Shown here in pieces: positions 62,801-64,000 of a stretch of 64,000 nt of DNA. A model generated the notes under the pieces. That model ran no database searches. It was given only the letters and a program-made list of their open reading frames with translations, and was not told the DNA's origin. Position numbers and translations under genes: made by a program. Position 1 is the first letter of the stretch. Each line of letters opens with the position of its first letter. Source of the stretch: an uncultured Altererythrobacter sp. (lineage in GTDB: Bacteria > Pseudomonadota > Alphaproteobacteria > Sphingomonadales > Sphingomonadaceae); NCBI GenBank assembly GCA_913055875.1, contig CAJXJY010000003.1:186001-250000 (forward strand). Direction: 5' to 3'.

Positions 62801-63993
62801 TGCTGCGTAATACCGGCGATCACCGTCTCGCCGCTGACCAGCCGTTCCATCTGCAACTCGTGTTCGACGGTAAGCTCGCGGAACGCACCGTCGAGCGTCG
62901 CGGCGAAGCGCGCGCCTTCGAAGCGCAGGTCGGGCGAGAACAGCGCCGGGTTCGCCAGATTGCCGGTGACGCGGAAATCCTCGAACGCATTGCCCGCCAG
63001 ATCGGCGATGCCGGCGCCATCGGCATTGACCCCTCCGGCACGGATCGCGAACTCGCCGTCGAGTACGCTATCTTCGAGCGTACCCGCGGCGGCCAGCGAC
63101 ACCGTCTCACCCAGCGCGTTGGCGATCAGCCCCTCGACCGCGTCGCCCGGATAGGCCTGACCGACGATGCGGTAACGCCCCGCGCGGTTGCCGAGGCGGA
63201 AGGCGGAGAACACCTCGCCATCGCGCCGCACCACCAGCGCGCCGCGCCACGCGCTCCAGCTGCCGTCGCCGAGGATACGCGCTTCGTAACCCGCCTCGGC
63301 CCCGAGCAGCCCGGCCACCACCCCGCCCTGCGGCGCGCGGTAATCGAGATCGATATCGAACGTGTCGCCGTCGGGCTCGGCGTCGACCAGCAGCGCGAGC
63401 ATGTCCTGCTCGCCGAACGTTCCATCCGCCTTCAGCATGACGCGGCCTGAGCGAATATCCGCCTTCGCGGTCAGATTGACCTTGTGCGCCTCGTCGCCGA
63501 CCAGCCCCGGCGCCACGGTCAGGTCGTCGATGACGAATTCGTCGATCCGGATATCGAAGTCGGGCAGGATCGGCGCGTCGGGATCGCCCGGCAGCAATTC
63601 GGGCATGCGCAGCAGCGTGCCGCGCTTCGCCACCAGCTTGCGCACGTCGAGTCCGCTGGTGATCCAGCTCAGCGGACGCCAGTCGAGTTCGGCCTCGGGA
63701 ATGGTCAGGAACGGGCCCTTGGGATCGGACAGCACGATGTCGTGCAGGGTCGCCTCGCCGTAGATATCGCCCTCGATCCGGCCGATCTCGATTCTCAGCC
63801 CGGAGGCGGGCGCCACCTGCGCGATCTGGTCGGCGATGAAGCGCTGGCCGATCGGGCTGTTGAGCACCGCGAGCCCGATCAGCAGCAGCCCGAGCAGGCT
63901 CGCGAGGGCGATGCCGAACCATTTCGCGAGCTTGCGCTTGCGGAAACGGCGCGGCGCGGGTTCGGGCGCGTCTTCGATCACGGCCTCGGCCAT
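59809..63993 (-). CDS. tamB: translocation and assembly module subunit TamB
   Basis: Very long periplasm-spanning protein of 1394 residues in the AsmA-like superfamily. A short cytoplasmic N-terminus (MAEAVIEDAPEPAPRRFRKRK) and one membrane anchor (about 28-46, WFGIALASLLGLLLIGLAVL) precede a repetitive beta-helix-like body. The C-terminal DUF490/TamB domain is clear: GEARVIRGDYTFAGSRFELTRGRIAFDENAPIDPRLD and SNPALPEEEILARLLFGGSITELSATDALQLG, ending in WLALLASISTVGRESVVAEVSKDY. It likely transports lipids or helps outer-membrane assembly with TamA, whose gene would lie just past the right edge. The start ATG is at 63993. Confidence 0.93.
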   Translation of the reverse strand: MAEAVIEDAPEPAPRRFRKRKLAKWFGIALASLLGLLLIGLAVLNSPIGQRFIADQIAQVAPASGLRIEIGRIEGDIYGEATLHDIVLSDPKGPFLTIPEAELDWRPLSWITSGLDVRKLVAKRGTLLRMPELLPGDPDAPILPDFDIRIDEFVIDDLTVAPGLVGDEAHKVNLTAKADIRSGRVMLKADGTFGEQDMLALLVDAEPDGDTFDIDLDYRAPQGGVVAGLLGAEAGYEARILGDGSWSAWRGALVVRRDGEVFSAFRLGNRAGRYRIVGQAYPGDAVEGLIANALGETVSLAAAGTLEDSVLDGEFAIRAGGVNADGAGIADLAGNAFEDFRVTGNLANPALFSPDLRFEGARFAATLDGAFRELTVEHELQMERLVSGETVIAGITQQGTATYDGARWTLPVDARIGRIESGNAWLDPRLANGTLEGTVVYTGREVLSDDLAIAFPGATARLALRGRPEVGAYALAGPVAVNGLTFDNIGTVNAGADIVFKLADGVPWTLDADFRGRIPQVTNATMANLAGPSIAFRGGVAMGAAAPLTFRRVSVEAEKLQLDLDGRIADGTTSVAGTGRHVDYGPFTVEASLDGGGPNAVLVFADPLPAAGLKDVRVAISPTEEGFAIETEGQSLLGRFDGTLGLFAPEGGPTRIAVERLNVWKTTVRGDIVLTDAGPNGDLTLTGGGIDGTVSLSQRNGGQAFDVNLTANNARFGGETLISINRARIQGSGLLVEGNSTIEGSVFAQGVSYGTLFLGRVAAQAELENGRGQVTASLAGRRGSRFNLQLNAAVAPERVAVAARGDFAGRRITMPRRAVLIRQGDGGWALQRTQLNYGGGVVLVDGEFGGGTTALELQLAEMPLSLVDIVVADMGLGGTISGIVDFRSNGGGVPTGSARVKIDGLTRSGLVLSSTPVDLALVARLGTDRAEARAVIDEGGQRRGRLQGRITGLPASGALFDRLRAGDLFAQLRYGGPAAALWRLAAIDAFDLTGPVSIAANVTGSLADPRVRGSVASDNLRLQSSLSGTDVRNASMRGTFAGSRLRLTRFSGSTEGGGSVSGSGTVDLTDLGVRGPGLDIKVAARNARLLDANGISATLTGPLRIVSNGIGGTIAGRVLVNRASWRLGNAASAQELPRIRTREINLPADRAPVRAASQPWRYLVDARAPSRVDVDGLGLDSEWSADILLRGTTDDPRIGGEARVIRGDYTFAGSRFELTRGRIAFDENAPIDPRLDIRAETEREGIDVEVRVQGSALQPEIGFSSNPALPEEEILARLLFGGSITELSATDALQLGAAVASLRGGGGMDPINQLRTAIGLDRLRIVGADPALGRGTGVALGKNFGRRFYVEIITDGRGYSATEVEYRVTSWLALLASISTVGRESVVAEVSKDY

Positions 63994-64000
63994 CAGAAGG

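Overview
The window is about 64 kb of high-GC chromosome from an alphaproteobacterium, most likely a sphingomonad of the Erythrobacter/Altererythrobacter type. The evidence is a cobA-DUF2849-cysI-DUF934-cysH sulfate-assimilation operon, an FtsZ with a very long acidic linker, a direct-repeat LexA box of the alphaproteobacterial type (GTTC-N7-GTTC), a general-stress (EcfG-type) promoter, and several short palindromic repeats of a kind common in this order. Genus-level placement is an inference. No prophage, integrated plasmid, transposase gene, CRISPR array or rRNA was seen. The region is core chromosome punctuated by short non-coding repeat elements.

Layout. 1-5.0 kb: the end of queF, a proline-rich membrane protein, then sseA-metC-mscS. 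5.1-9.0 kb: the assimilatory sulfate/sulfite reduction operon. 9.0-12.3 kb, minus strand: a nucleoside-sugar epimerase-like gene, proB and obgE. 12.3-12.7 kb: a 0.3 kb terminal-inverted-repeat element beside a terminator and tRNA-Ala(CGC). 12.8-18.3 kb, minus strand: a polyproline lipoprotein, a Bax-inhibitor-1 protein, proC, a YbjN protein and a TPR/SPOR polyproline protein. 18.4-37.6 kb, minus strand: a complete division and cell wall (dcw) cluster in the order mraZ-rsmH-ftsL-ftsI-murE-murF-mraY-murD-ftsW-murG-murC-murB-ddl-ftsQ-ftsA-ftsZ, mostly joined by 4-base stop/start overlaps. 37.9-40.5 kb: a GldG-like lipoprotein pair, cysK and a 2Fe-2S ferredoxin. 40.6-47.1 kb: a DNA glycosylase, an S9 peptidase, an SDR, an esterase, a pterin dehydratase, and ccmA-ccmB. 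47.1-52.1 kb: an orphan gene of lower GC, map, a DUF3298-like lipoprotein, a leucyl aminopeptidase, an SH3 protein and argC. 52.2-54.3 kb: glnB-glnA. 54.3-64 kb: an Xre regulator plus membrane-protein module, a double-PilZ protein, a zincin-like protein, an SOS-box lysozyme, a stress-promoter RcnB-like protein, a fasciclin lipoprotein and tamB.

How the parts work together. The 5-9 kb operon supplies siroheme precursor (CobA), APS/PAPS reduction (CysH) and sulfite reduction (CysI). The sulfide then goes to CysK (39-40 kb). The dcw cluster makes lipid II and builds the division machine. ProB and ProC cover two steps of proline synthesis. GlnB and GlnA form the nitrogen-control pair. CcmA and CcmB export haem-related substrate for cytochrome c maturation. 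TamB belongs to outer-membrane protein or lipid transport.

Most notable: (1) an 18-bp palindrome, TGTAAAG-N4-CTT(G/T)(T/A)CA, occurs three times head to tail in front of the small Xre regulator and once more 14 kb away just ahead of an S9 peptidase gene, which suggests a small regulon. (2) A perfect LexA direct repeat lies in front of a phage-type GH24 lysozyme that has no visible phage neighbours. (3) Several inverted hairpin doublets show compensatory base changes between their two copies. One of these repeats encodes the tail of CcmA and provides the ribosome binding site of ccmB. (4) There is an 83-bp near-perfect cruciform and a 0.3 kb MITE-like element.
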